NCBI GenBank assembly: GCA_017560175.1
Contig: JAFYOK010000255.1
Span: 1-6,049, forward strand
Source of the DNA: Clostridia bacterium
Lineage (GTDB): Bacteria > Bacillota > Clostridia > Oscillospirales > Butyricicoccaceae
Length of the DNA: 6,049 nt
Direction of reading: 5' to 3'
The position numbers and the translations under genes were made by a program. Below the pieces are notes generated by a model, which saw only the letters and a list, made by a program, of their open reading frames with translations, was not told where the DNA came from and ran no database searches. Position 1 is the stretch's first letter. Each line of letters opens with the position of its first letter. Of the stretch, positions 1 through 5,480 are shown in pieces.

Positions 1-114
1 AAGGGCGTTGTTTCTCTCCGCGGCAAGATGATCGACGCGCCCATCGTTACCCGCGCTATGCAGGTCATCGAAATGGAAAAGGCAATCTTCGGAGGTATAG
101 AAGACGATGAGTAA
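1..114 (+). CDS. citE: Citrate lyase beta subunit CitE, C-terminal end (5' truncated by window)
   Basis: Frame 1 is open from the first base to TAA at 112-114 and gives 37 residues beginning KGVVSLRGKMIDAPIVTRAM. The 'GVVSLxGKMxDxPxVxRA' pattern is the usual C-terminal end of CitE, the citryl-ACP lyase subunit, which cleaves citryl-ACP into oxaloacetate and acetyl-ACP in the cytoplasmic citrate lyase complex. The catalytic and metal-binding residues lie upstream of the window and cannot be checked. The last 8 bases overlap the citF start, and the citF ribosome binding site GGAGG (91-95) sits inside this gene, which indicates translational coupling in one operon. The identification rests on a short tail plus the adjacent citF, and together they make it fairly secure. 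Confidence 0.88.
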   Translation, partial: KGVVSLRGKMIDAPIVTRAMQVIEMEKAIFGGIEDDE

Positions 115-1519
115 GTTACTGAATTCCATCAATGAAGCCGTACAGCAGGTTGGTCTGAAGGATGGCATGACCATCTCCTTCCACCATCACATGCGCAACG
201 GTGACTTTGTCCTCAATATGGTCCTGGAAGCCGTTGCCGAGCTGGGCATCAAGGATCTGACCGTCAATGCAAGCTCGGTCTTTGATGTACACGAGCCCAT
301 CATCGGCCACGTCAAGAACGGCGTTGTCACCGGTATCGAGTGCAACTACATGGGCGGTAAGGTCGGCAAGGCCATCTGCGAAGGTCTGATGGAAAAACCC
401 GTCATCTTCCGCACCCACGGCGGCCGTCCCTCCGATATGGAAAAGGGCACATCCCACATCGATGTCGCCTTCATCGCTGCTCCCACAGCCGACAACATGG
501 GCAACTGCACAGGTAAGTACGGCAAGTCGGCCTGCGGCTCCATGGGCTATGCTTTTGCCGATGCCTACAATGCCGATAAGGTCGTTGTCATCACCGACAA
601 CCTGGTTCCCTATCCCCTGGTCGACTACTCCATCGCCGAGATTTATGTCGATTACGTCGTAGAAGTCGAGCAGATCGGCAATCCTGCCGGTATCGTTTCG
701 GGTACCACCAAGATCACCCGTGACCCCGTTGGCCTCAAGATGGCCGACTATGCTGCCAAGGTCATCGAAGCATCCGGCCTGCTCAAGGACGGCTTCTCCT
801 TCCAGACCGGTGCAGGCGGTGCAACTCTGGCCACTGCAAAGTATGTCCAGGACATCATGCTGGCCAAGGGCATCAAGGGCAGCTACGGCATGGGCGGTAT
901 CACCAAGTACATGGTAGAAATGCTCAACAACGGCTGCTTCCAGGCTCTGCTGGACGTTCAGTGCTTCGACCTGGATGCTGTCCAGTCGATCCGTGAGAAC
1001 CCCAAGCACATGGAAGTCACCGCTACCCATTACGCCGGTGTCAGCGGCAAGAGCGCTGCTGTCGACAGCCTGGACGTCGTCCTGCTGGGTGCTACCCAGG
1101 TCGACCTCGACTTCGGCGTCAATGTCCATACCGACTCCAACGGCTATATCATGGGCGGTTCGGGCGGCCACAGCGATACCGCTGCCGGTGCCAAGATGAC
1201 CATGATCATCGCTCCCCTGGTTCGCGCCCGTCTGCCTCTGGTCGTCGAGAAGTGCCTCTGCACATCGACTCCCGGCTCGACTGTTGACGTTGTTGTCACA
1301 CAGCGCGGTATCGCCGTCAACACCAAGTACGGCAAGAACCAGGAACTGAAGGAAGCCCTCAAGAAGGCCAAGCTGCCCGTCGTCGAGATCGAAGACCTCA
1401 AGCACATGGCCGAAGAGATCGCCGGCACACCCAAGCCTGTCCAGCTGACCGACAAGGTCGTCGCTCATGTTATGTATAGAGATGGCACCCTGCTGGATAC
1501 AATTAAGGCTGTTAAGTAA
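107..1519 (+). CDS. citF: Citrate lyase alpha subunit CitF (citrate:acetyl-ACP transferase)
   Basis: This 470-residue protein is the alpha subunit of citrate lyase. It swaps acetate for citrate on the acyl carrier subunit, forming citryl-ACP, which CitE then cleaves. The family is recognised from the N-terminal DGMTISFHHHMRNGD block (19-33), HGGRPSD (104-110), FQTGAGGATLA (232-242), GMGGIT (261-266), the hallmark GGSGGHSDTAAGAKM (350-364), the TPGSTVDVVVTQRGIAVN stretch (388-405) and the YRDGT C-terminus (457-461). ATG 107 is the start: GGAGG lies 11 nt upstream, and an in-frame TAG at 98-100 blocks any extension. From memory, enterobacterial CitF is about 510 residues. This protein lacks about 40 N-terminal residues and begins where the conserved part begins. 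Eight of nine arginine codons are CGY; the only AGA is in the last 20 codons, which recur at 1647-1706. Confidence 0.97.
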   Translation: MSKLLNSINEAVQQVGLKDGMTISFHHHMRNGDFVLNMVLEAVAELGIKDLTVNASSVFDVHEPIIGHVKNGVVTGIECNYMGGKVGKAICEGLMEKPVIFRTHGGRPSDMEKGTSHIDVAFIAAPTADNMGNCTGKYGKSACGSMGYAFADAYNADKVVVITDNLVPYPLVDYSIAEIYVDYVVEVEQIGNPAGIVSGTTKITRDPVGLKMADYAAKVIEASGLLKDGFSFQTGAGGATLATAKYVQDIMLAKGIKGSYGMGGITKYMVEMLNNGCFQALLDVQCFDLDAVQSIRENPKHMEVTATHYAGVSGKSAAVDSLDVVLLGATQVDLDFGVNVHTDSNGYIMGGSGGHSDTAAGAKMTMIIAPLVRARLPLVVEKCLCTSTPGSTVDVVVTQRGIAVNTKYGKNQELKEALKKAKLPVVEIEDLKHMAEEIAGTPKPVQLTDKVVAHVMYRDGTLLDTIKAVK

Positions 1520-1547
1520 ATCCAGAAAAACTGGGCGACGACCTCTT

Positions 1548-1573
1548 CGCCGGGTCGTCCGGCGTTGATTTTC
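1548..1573 (+). terminator. Weak candidate terminator hairpin just after citF
   Basis: CGCCGG (1548-1553) and CCGGCG (1559-1564) form a perfect 6 bp GC stem with loop GTCGT, followed by the imperfect T-rich run TTGATTTTC. A competing pairing, GACGACC with GGTCGTC, overlaps it, so the stem may refold. The T tract is interrupted, and a much better terminator lies at 1724-1754, so this could be only part of a structured repeat. Confidence 0.35.
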
Positions 1574-1614
1574 ATGTGATTCACTCGCTGAAAATCTATC
1601 AAATATCTATGGGG

Positions 1615-1643
1615 CCCCTATAAAATCTCAAGATTTTATGGGG
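1615..1643 (+). repeat. Strong inverted repeat (hairpin) abutting the duplicated citF tail
   Basis: CCCC (1615-1618), a one-base T bulge, and ATAAAATCT (1620-1628) pair with AGATTTTAT (1631-1639) and GGGG (1640-1643) across the two-base gap CA. This makes a 13 bp stem ending three bases before the homology to the citF tail begins at 1647. No T tract follows, so it is not a typical terminator on the + strand. It may be a remnant end of an inserted element. Confidence 0.6.
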
Positions 1644-1646
1644 AAC

Positions 1647-1706
1647 GTCGCTCACGTTATTTACAGAGACGGTACTCTGCTGGATACAATTAAAGCGGTT
1701 AAGTAA
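1647..1706 (+). pseudogene. Remnant second copy of the citF 3' end (last 19 codons plus stop)
   Basis: These 60 bases match citF 1460-1519 at 52 positions, without gaps and in the same register to the stop codon. They would encode VAHVIYRDGTLLDTIKAVK then TAA. Seven of the eight differences are silent; the other changes Met to Ile. The longest identical run is 17 nt (1490-1506 and 1677-1693). This pattern fits descent from a functional citF under protein-level selection rather than a fresh copying event. Homology stops sharply upstream of 1647. An in-frame ATG at 1638 could start a 22-residue peptide, but no ribosome binding site precedes it, so I treat it as a gene fragment. The operon terminator follows 18 nt after this copy's stop, so this may be the original citF end. 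Confidence 0.8.
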
Positions 1707-1723
1707 AATATCATCTGCTATAG

Positions 1724-1754
1724 AAAAGAGGAAGACTCCGGTCTTCCTCTTTTT
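1724..1754 (+). terminator. Intrinsic terminator of the citE-citF operon
   Basis: AAAAGAGGAAGAC (1724-1736) pairs perfectly over 13 bp with GTCTTCCTCTTTT (1741-1753) around the tetraloop TCCG. The run of five T at 1750-1754 gives a standard rho-independent terminator. The A run on the 5' side means it could also work on the opposite strand. It lies between citF and citC, so citC should be transcribed partly or wholly from another promoter or by read-through. Confidence 0.88.
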
Positions 1755-1766
1755 GTCTTGTTGGGG

Positions 1767-1772
1767 TATAAT
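1767..1772 (+). promoter_or_regulatory. Candidate -10 element (TATAAT) for citC
   Basis: A perfect TATAAT lies 13 nt after the upstream terminator. The hexamer at the ideal 17 bp spacing (1744-1749, TTCCTC) is a poor -35 and lies within the terminator stem, and there is no extended TG. If used, the transcript would start near 1779 and carry the whole palindromic element as a roughly 150 nt leader before citC. Confidence 0.4.
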
Positions 1773-1776
1773 GAAA

Positions 1777-1910
1777 ATAGCCTTCCCCTCGGGGAAGGTG
1801 TCACCTGTCAAGGTGACGGATGAGGGCGGCCATTTGGCCGTATTGAATTAGGCCCTAACGTTCCCACTCATCCACCGCTAAAGCGGTCCCCCTTCCCTCA
1901 AGGGAAGGCT
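1777..1910. repeat. REP/MITE-like palindromic element upstream of citC
   Basis: The element has 9 bp inverted ends, AGCCTTCCC (1779-1787) and GGGAAGGCT (1902-1910), and is packed with hairpins: CCTTCCCC/GGGGAAGG (1781-1798), GTCACCT/AGGTGAC (1800-1817), CGGCC/GGCCG (1827-1840), ACCGCT/AGCGGT (1874-1887) and CCTTCCCT/AGGGAAGG (1891-1908). A long-range pair GGATGAG/CTCATCC (1818-1824 with 1867-1873) closes the centre. TGAAA on both sides (1772-1776 and 1911-1915) could be a 5 bp target duplication. It has no coding capacity. From memory, elements with CCTTCCC ends and GGATGAGG cores are dispersed in gut Firmicute genomes; I cannot verify copy number here. Confidence 0.75.
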
Positions 1911-1912
1911 TG

Positions 1913-1920
1913 AAAGGAGA
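1913..1920 (+). promoter_or_regulatory. Ribosome binding site fixing the citC start
   Basis: AAAGGAGA lies 7 nt before ATG 1928. An alternative in-frame TTG at 1910 would place this site inside the coding region, so ATG 1928 is the start. Confidence 0.9.
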
Positions 1921-1927
1921 TCTCACC

Positions 1928-2968
1928 ATGGATTATGGTTTTTACGAAGAATACGGCACCCCGTTCAGCGGACGCAAGCTGCGAAAACTGCGTGAGTTCC
2001 TGCAGAGTGCCGAGCTCGATTATGATGAACAGATCGAATATACCGTCAATCTCACCGATAACGAAGGCACTATCGTAGCCACCGGTTCGGTACACAACAA
2101 TGTCCTCAAGTGCATTGCCGTTTCCGACAAACATCAGGGTATGGGACTTTCTGCTCGTATTCTGACCGCCCTGCTCAACTATGCCGCCCGGCAGGGACGC
2201 GACCACCTCTTCCTGTTTACCAAGCCCAAGAATGCCGCTATGTTCGGCGACCTTGGCTTTTATAAGATCCTGGAGACCGATACCATCCTGCTGATGGAAA
2301 ACAAGCGCGGTGGCATTGAAAAGTACGTGGTTTCCCTGGAGCGTCCTGCCAACGAAGGCGGCACCGTGGGTGCCATCATTGCCAACTGCAACCCCTTTAC
2401 TTTAGGCCACCGCTGGCTGATCGAAGAAGCCGCTTCCAAGGTCGATACCCTCCACCTCTTCATCCTGTCGGAGGACAAGAGTACATTCCCGGCCGATGTA
2501 CGCTATGAACTGGCCAAGGCAGGTACAGCCGACCTCCCCAATGTCATCCTGCACCGCACATCCGACTATCTGATCTCCTCAGCCGTTTTCCCCACCTATT
2601 TTATCAAGGACAAAGCCAAAGCTGCCGATGCCAACTGTGAGCTGGACATCCGTATTTTCGGTCAGTATTTTGCAAAGGCTCTGGGCATCACCAAGCGCTT
2701 TGTCGGCACCGAGCCTTTCTGCCCGGTCACCAATGCCTACAACAGTGCCATGACCCGTCTGCTTCCCGAATACGGTGTAGAGCTGGTGCAGCTGCCCCGC
2801 AAGGAGATGGAAGGCCGTGCCGTCAGCGCTTCCTATGTACGCGCCTGCATGGCCCAGAATGACCTGTGCGCCATCAATGCAGTCGTACCGCAAACTACCT
2901 ATGATTACATCGTCAGCCCGGCAGGACGCGCCCTGGCCGAAAAGCTGGCATCCCAGGCAGAAGTGTAA
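1928..2968 (+). CDS. citC: [Citrate (pro-3S)-lyase] ligase CitC
   Basis: This 346-residue protein activates citrate lyase by ATP-dependent acetylation of the thiol of the CitD prosthetic group. Two domains are visible. The first is an N-terminal GNAT-like region (about 1-125) with the acyl-CoA-loop-like HQGMGLSARI at 69-78. The second is a C-terminal nucleotidyltransferase (about 145-346) with the adenylylation motif CNPFTLGH (154-161), the family block VGTEPFCPVTNAYN (259-272) and VSASYVR (299-305), the family's ISASxVR signature. Length is normal for CitC. In enterobacteria and lactic acid bacteria citC usually opens the cit cluster; here it comes after citE-citF and is separated from them by a terminator and a repeat. 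No citX or citG follows, so those functions must be encoded elsewhere. A strong terminator ends the unit. Confidence 0.95.
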   Translation: MDYGFYEEYGTPFSGRKLRKLREFLQSAELDYDEQIEYTVNLTDNEGTIVATGSVHNNVLKCIAVSDKHQGMGLSARILTALLNYAARQGRDHLFLFTKPKNAAMFGDLGFYKILETDTILLMENKRGGIEKYVVSLERPANEGGTVGAIIANCNPFTLGHRWLIEEAASKVDTLHLFILSEDKSTFPADVRYELAKAGTADLPNVILHRTSDYLISSAVFPTYFIKDKAKAADANCELDIRIFGQYFAKALGITKRFVGTEPFCPVTNAYNSAMTRLLPEYGVELVQLPRKEMEGRAVSASYVRACMAQNDLCAINAVVPQTTYDYIVSPAGRALAEKLASQAEV

Positions 2969-2998
2969 GTATATTTATTATCATGGCTCTATGATCCG

Positions 2999-3029
2999 CG
3001 CCCTTCGTTCATAAACGAAGGGCGTTTTT
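2999..3029 (+). terminator. Intrinsic terminator after citC
   Basis: CGCCCTTCGTT (2999-3009) and AACGAAGGGCG (3014-3024) form a perfect 11 bp stem with loop CATA, followed by TTTTT (3025-3029). It cleanly separates citC from the two-component operon. Confidence 0.95.
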
Positions 3030-3036
3030 ATATGAC

Positions 3037-3052
3037 CTTAAACAAATCTTAA
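3037..3052 (+). promoter_or_regulatory. Candidate response-regulator binding site (CTTAA direct repeats)
   Basis: CTTAA occurs at 3037-3041 and again at 3048-3052, an 11 bp period that puts both on the same face of the helix, as is usual for tandem OmpR-family binding sites. The pair lies about 13 bp upstream of the presumed -35 region of the regulator's own promoter. Autoregulation is inferred, and the repeat unit is short. Confidence 0.4.
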
Positions 3053-3064
3053 TGCTTCCAATCC

Positions 3065-3093
3065 TTTTATCTTCAACTGTCCTCTGCTACAAT
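3065..3093 (+). promoter_or_regulatory. Promoter of the two-component operon
   Basis: TACAAT (3088-3093) is preceded by TGC, an extended -10. The hexamer at 17 bp spacing, TTTTAT (3065-3070), is a weak -35, as expected for a promoter helped by an activator. Start codon ATG 3120 lies 26 nt downstream of the -10, with AAAGGAGAGG in between. Confidence 0.6.
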
Positions 3094-3119
3094 AAAACCA
3101 CAAAGGAGAGGAATTGCTT

Positions 3120-3812
3120 ATGTATAACATTCTGATCTGCGATGATGAACAGGATATCCGTGCTGCTCTGCGTATCTATCTCTCGCAGGAAATTTACCAT
3201 ATCATCGAAGCTGAAAACGGCAGACAGGCTGTGGAAATCGCTCAGACTACTGAATTGCATCTGGCACTGATGGACATTATGATGCCCGAAATGGATGGTC
3301 TGCAGGCCATGGAAATCATCCGTATCACCCACAACTTTCCTATTCTGCTGCTGACCGCCAAAAGTGAAGACCATGACAAAATCGCCGGCCTCAATCTTGG
3401 CGCCGATGATTATATCACAAAACCTTTTAATCCGCTGGAAGTGCAGGCTCGTGTCCGTTCTCATCTGCGCCGCTATACCAATTTAGGCGGCATGAGCAAG
3501 CCCAAACCTTCCACCTTGACCGTAGGCAGCATCGAACTGGATGATGAACAGAAGCTGGTTTCGGTAGATGGTGAGCCTGTGGCACTGACCCCAATGGAAT
3601 ATGACATCCTCAAGCTGCTCATGGAAAGTCCCGGACGGGTATATTCCTCTGCCCAGATCTATAGCATCGTCTGCAACGAAAACGGATTCGGATCAGAAAG
3701 TGCAGTCGCTGTGCATATCCGTCATTTGCGTGAAAAGATAGAGATCAATCCCTCCGAGCCTCGTTACCTCAAAGTGGTCTGGGGCCGCGGCTATAAGATG
3801 GAAAGGGTGTAA
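3120..3812 (+). CDS. OmpR/PhoB-family response regulator
   Basis: This 230-residue regulator has a receiver domain (about 1-118) with the acidic pair D8-D9, phospho-acceptor D52 in LMDIMMPEMDG, T79 in LLLTA and K101 in ITKPF, so all catalytic and switch residues are present. The C-terminal winged-helix DNA-binding domain (about 130-230) has the family's ALTPMEYDILKLL segment (155-167), the recognition region SAVAVHIRHLREKIE (194-208) and the closing WGRGYKM (221-227). ATG 3120 is chosen over TTG 3114 because it gives the usual MYNILICDDE start and the site AAAGGAGAGG (3102-3111) still precedes it. The kinase gene begins 3 nt after its stop. The targets are unknown. The family is not the CitB type (LytTR- or helix-turn-helix-ended citrate regulators), so control of the neighbouring cit genes is not implied. 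Confidence 0.95.
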   Translation: MYNILICDDEQDIRAALRIYLSQEIYHIIEAENGRQAVEIAQTTELHLALMDIMMPEMDGLQAMEIIRITHNFPILLLTAKSEDHDKIAGLNLGADDYITKPFNPLEVQARVRSHLRRYTNLGGMSKPKPSTLTVGSIELDDEQKLVSVDGEPVALTPMEYDILKLLMESPGRVYSSAQIYSIVCNENGFGSESAVAVHIRHLREKIEINPSEPRYLKVVWGRGYKMERV

Positions 3813-3815
3813 CCT

Positions 3816-5441
3816 ATGAAAACACGTGCTACAGAAAACCTTCTCCTCAAGGCAACTGCTGTATTTCTCTTTTTCTTTGCGATTATCGGTCTGGAGCTAA
3901 GTATCCTCGGTATTGTCAGTTGTGAAGCCTTAGGTATTTACGATGTTCAATGGTTGGGCGAAGACCTGCCCGATGCCGTAACACTTCACACCTTGCTCAT
4001 TACCTGGAAAAGTCGTCTGCCCTATACGGCTTTTCTATCTGCAACAATAACCGCTGTTACTTTGGTCTATCTTTGCTGCGCTGCAGGGCATCAACCCGAA
4101 AAACCGGGAATTACCTTCAACCTCCAGGATCGTATCCCTTATGATCTTTATCTCATTCTCATCTTCGGTGCAATTTGGCTGATCGGTGCAATGGGGATTC
4201 TGATTGCCGATGAAGGACGTCATATCGGCAATCTCTATTTTCATATCGTTGCCTACGCCCTGTTGGGCGGCAGTCTTGCACTTGTGCTTCTTGCTCTATT
4301 GCTGACAACAGTCACCCGTCTCAAAGCCGGTCGGATGTGGCGCAATACACTGGTCTGGCGTACCTCCGTCCTCTGTTTTCGGTTGCTCACAGCCTGTGTA
4401 AAGGGACTTCTGACCGTCTTTTGTCTGTTCCGCATAGAATGGCGTGTACTGTTGATTTCTTCGCTCTACGGCCTTCTACTGTCTCTGCTTCTCCTGGAAG
4501 GCGCATCAGATGGTCTTGCCTTCCTCCTGGCTGTAGGTCTGCTGCTGGGCGGCATCACGGCCCTTTGTCTGCTGTCCAACCGCCTGCATATTCTTTTTGA
4601 AGATGCCCATGCTCTTGCCGCCGGAAATCTCAGCCACAGTATAGATACCGATCGACTTTTCGGAGATTTACGACGACATGGTGAAGATCTTAATTCTATC
4701 GCCGATGGTCTAAATATCGCCGTTGAACAGCGTCTGCGTTCCGAACGTTTGAAAACTGAGTTAATCACCAACGTTTCCCATGATATAAAAACACCGTTGA
4801 CCTCCATCATCAATTATGTCGATTTGCTCCAGAAAGAGCCGCTGGAAGGCAAAGCCCGTGAATATACCCAAACCCTCGAACGCCATACTAACCGGCTTAA
4901 AAAGCTGACCGAAGATCTTGTAGAAGCATCGAAGGCTGCAACCGGAAATATCAAAGTTGAACTGCTCCCTATGGATGTCTGCGAACTGCTTCATCAAGCC
5001 GTTGGAGAATACAGCGAGCGATTGGCGGCTTCATCCATTGAACCAATCGTCATTCTGCCTGCCGACGCGCCATACATTCTTGCCGATGGTCATCTGATCT
5101 GGCGTGTATTGGAGAATCTGCTCAGCAACGCCGCCAAATATGCCCAACCCGGTACACGCCTCTATATCAGCTTATTGGAGGAAGAGAAAAATATATCCCT
5201 CGAGATGAAGAACATCTCCCATGTACCATTGGGTATCACTCCTGATGAACTGATGGAACGCTTCGTTCGAGGTGACAGTTCTCGACATACTGAGGGTAGT
5301 GGTTTGGGTCTCAATATTGCAAAAAGTCTGACTGAATTGCAGGGTGCAGCATTTGACTTATCCATTGACGGTGATCTCTTCAAAGTCACCCTGACCTTCG
5401 ATCGTTTAACCTACGGGCATAAAGCAACAAATATGGAATAA
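3816..5441 (+). CDS. Multi-pass membrane sensor histidine kinase, VanS-like clostridial group
   Basis: This 541-residue kinase is the partner of the preceding regulator. The N-terminal half is hydrophobic, with probable membrane segments near residues 13-35, 70-90, 110-131, 142-166, 185-205, 210-228 and 233-254 (six or seven). A probable extracytoplasmic loop of about 35 residues follows the first. A HAMP-like linker (about 255-310) leads to the dimerisation domain with SHDIKTPLTS (321-330, phospho-acceptor H322). The ATPase domain has the N box ENLLSNAAKYA (433-443), the F-box-like ERFVRGDSSR (481-490) and the G2 box EGSGLGLNIAKS (493-504). The usual DxGxG box is replaced by a KNISHVPLGI segment, which I recall as normal for this clostridial group. 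There is no PAS or Cache domain of the CitA/DcuS type. The signal sensed cannot be read from the sequence. A GC-rich hairpin follows the stop. Confidence 0.93.
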   Translation: MKTRATENLLLKATAVFLFFFAIIGLELSILGIVSCEALGIYDVQWLGEDLPDAVTLHTLLITWKSRLPYTAFLSATITAVTLVYLCCAAGHQPEKPGITFNLQDRIPYDLYLILIFGAIWLIGAMGILIADEGRHIGNLYFHIVAYALLGGSLALVLLALLLTTVTRLKAGRMWRNTLVWRTSVLCFRLLTACVKGLLTVFCLFRIEWRVLLISSLYGLLLSLLLLEGASDGLAFLLAVGLLLGGITALCLLSNRLHILFEDAHALAAGNLSHSIDTDRLFGDLRRHGEDLNSIADGLNIAVEQRLRSERLKTELITNVSHDIKTPLTSIINYVDLLQKEPLEGKAREYTQTLERHTNRLKKLTEDLVEASKAATGNIKVELLPMDVCELLHQAVGEYSERLAASSIEPIVILPADAPYILADGHLIWRVLENLLSNAAKYAQPGTRLYISLLEEEKNISLEMKNISHVPLGITPDELMERFVRGDSSRHTEGSGLGLNIAKSLTELQGAAFDLSIDGDLFKVTLTFDRLTYGHKATNME

Positions 5442-5445
5442 ACAT

Positions 5446-5470
5446 GAGCCGCAGAAATCTGCGGCTCTTC
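5446..5470 (+). terminator. Hairpin terminator after the histidine kinase gene
   Basis: GAGCCGCAGA (5446-5455) pairs perfectly with TCTGCGGCTC (5458-5467). The T tract is poor (CTCTTCCCC), so termination may be incomplete, but the position 4 nt after the kinase stop codon fits the end of the operon. Confidence 0.7.
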
Positions 5471-5480
5471 CCCTATCCTC

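Larger units (their letters stand above)
1520..1927. other. 408 bp gene-free region between citF and citC
   Basis: No convincing intact gene lies here on either strand. In order it holds: a hairpin-rich spacer (1520-1646), a diverged second copy of the citF 3' end (1647-1706), an intrinsic terminator (1724-1754), a TATAAT hexamer (1767-1772), a palindromic REP/MITE-like element (about 1777-1910) and the citC ribosome binding site (1913-1920). The mixture of a gene remnant, structured repeats and a terminator inside a metabolic operon suggests this junction has been rearranged more than once. Confidence 0.85.

Noticed and set aside
116..1468. 450-codon open frame on the minus strand opposite citF
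   Set aside because: It mirrors citF almost end to end and arises from the C-ending codons of citF, which suppress stops in the antisense frame. Its composition is odd (many D, G, V and H) and it matches no family I recognise.
1615..1643. Hairpin considered as a terminator
   Set aside because: GGGGAACGTCG, not a T tract, follows the stem, and a proper terminator lies downstream at 1724-1754.
1638..1706. 22-residue ORF (ATG 1638) containing the second citF tail
   Set aside because: There is no ribosome binding site before the ATG, which lies in the arm of a strong hairpin. It is better explained as a gene remnant with a chance in-frame ATG.
1599..1811. 70-codon minus-strand ORF in the citF-citC interval
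   Set aside because: It runs through the terminator, the hairpin and half the palindromic repeat, and has no recognisable protein features.
1777..1910. CRISPR or riboswitch in the structured region before citC
   Set aside because: There are no regularly spaced direct repeats. The hairpins follow the nested pattern of a palindromic mobile repeat, and no known riboswitch core is recognisable.
1910..1927. Upstream TTG start for citC
   Set aside because: It would put the Shine-Dalgarno sequence AAAGGAGA inside the gene; ATG 1928 has ideal spacing.
3114..3119. TTG start for the response regulator
   Set aside because: It adds only two residues (ML) before the canonical MYNILICDDE start, and ATG is the stronger codon.
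3120..5441. Two-component system as a CitA/CitB citrate sensor
   Set aside because: The regulator has an OmpR winged helix and the kinase lacks a periplasmic PAS/Cache domain, so proximity to citC is the only link.
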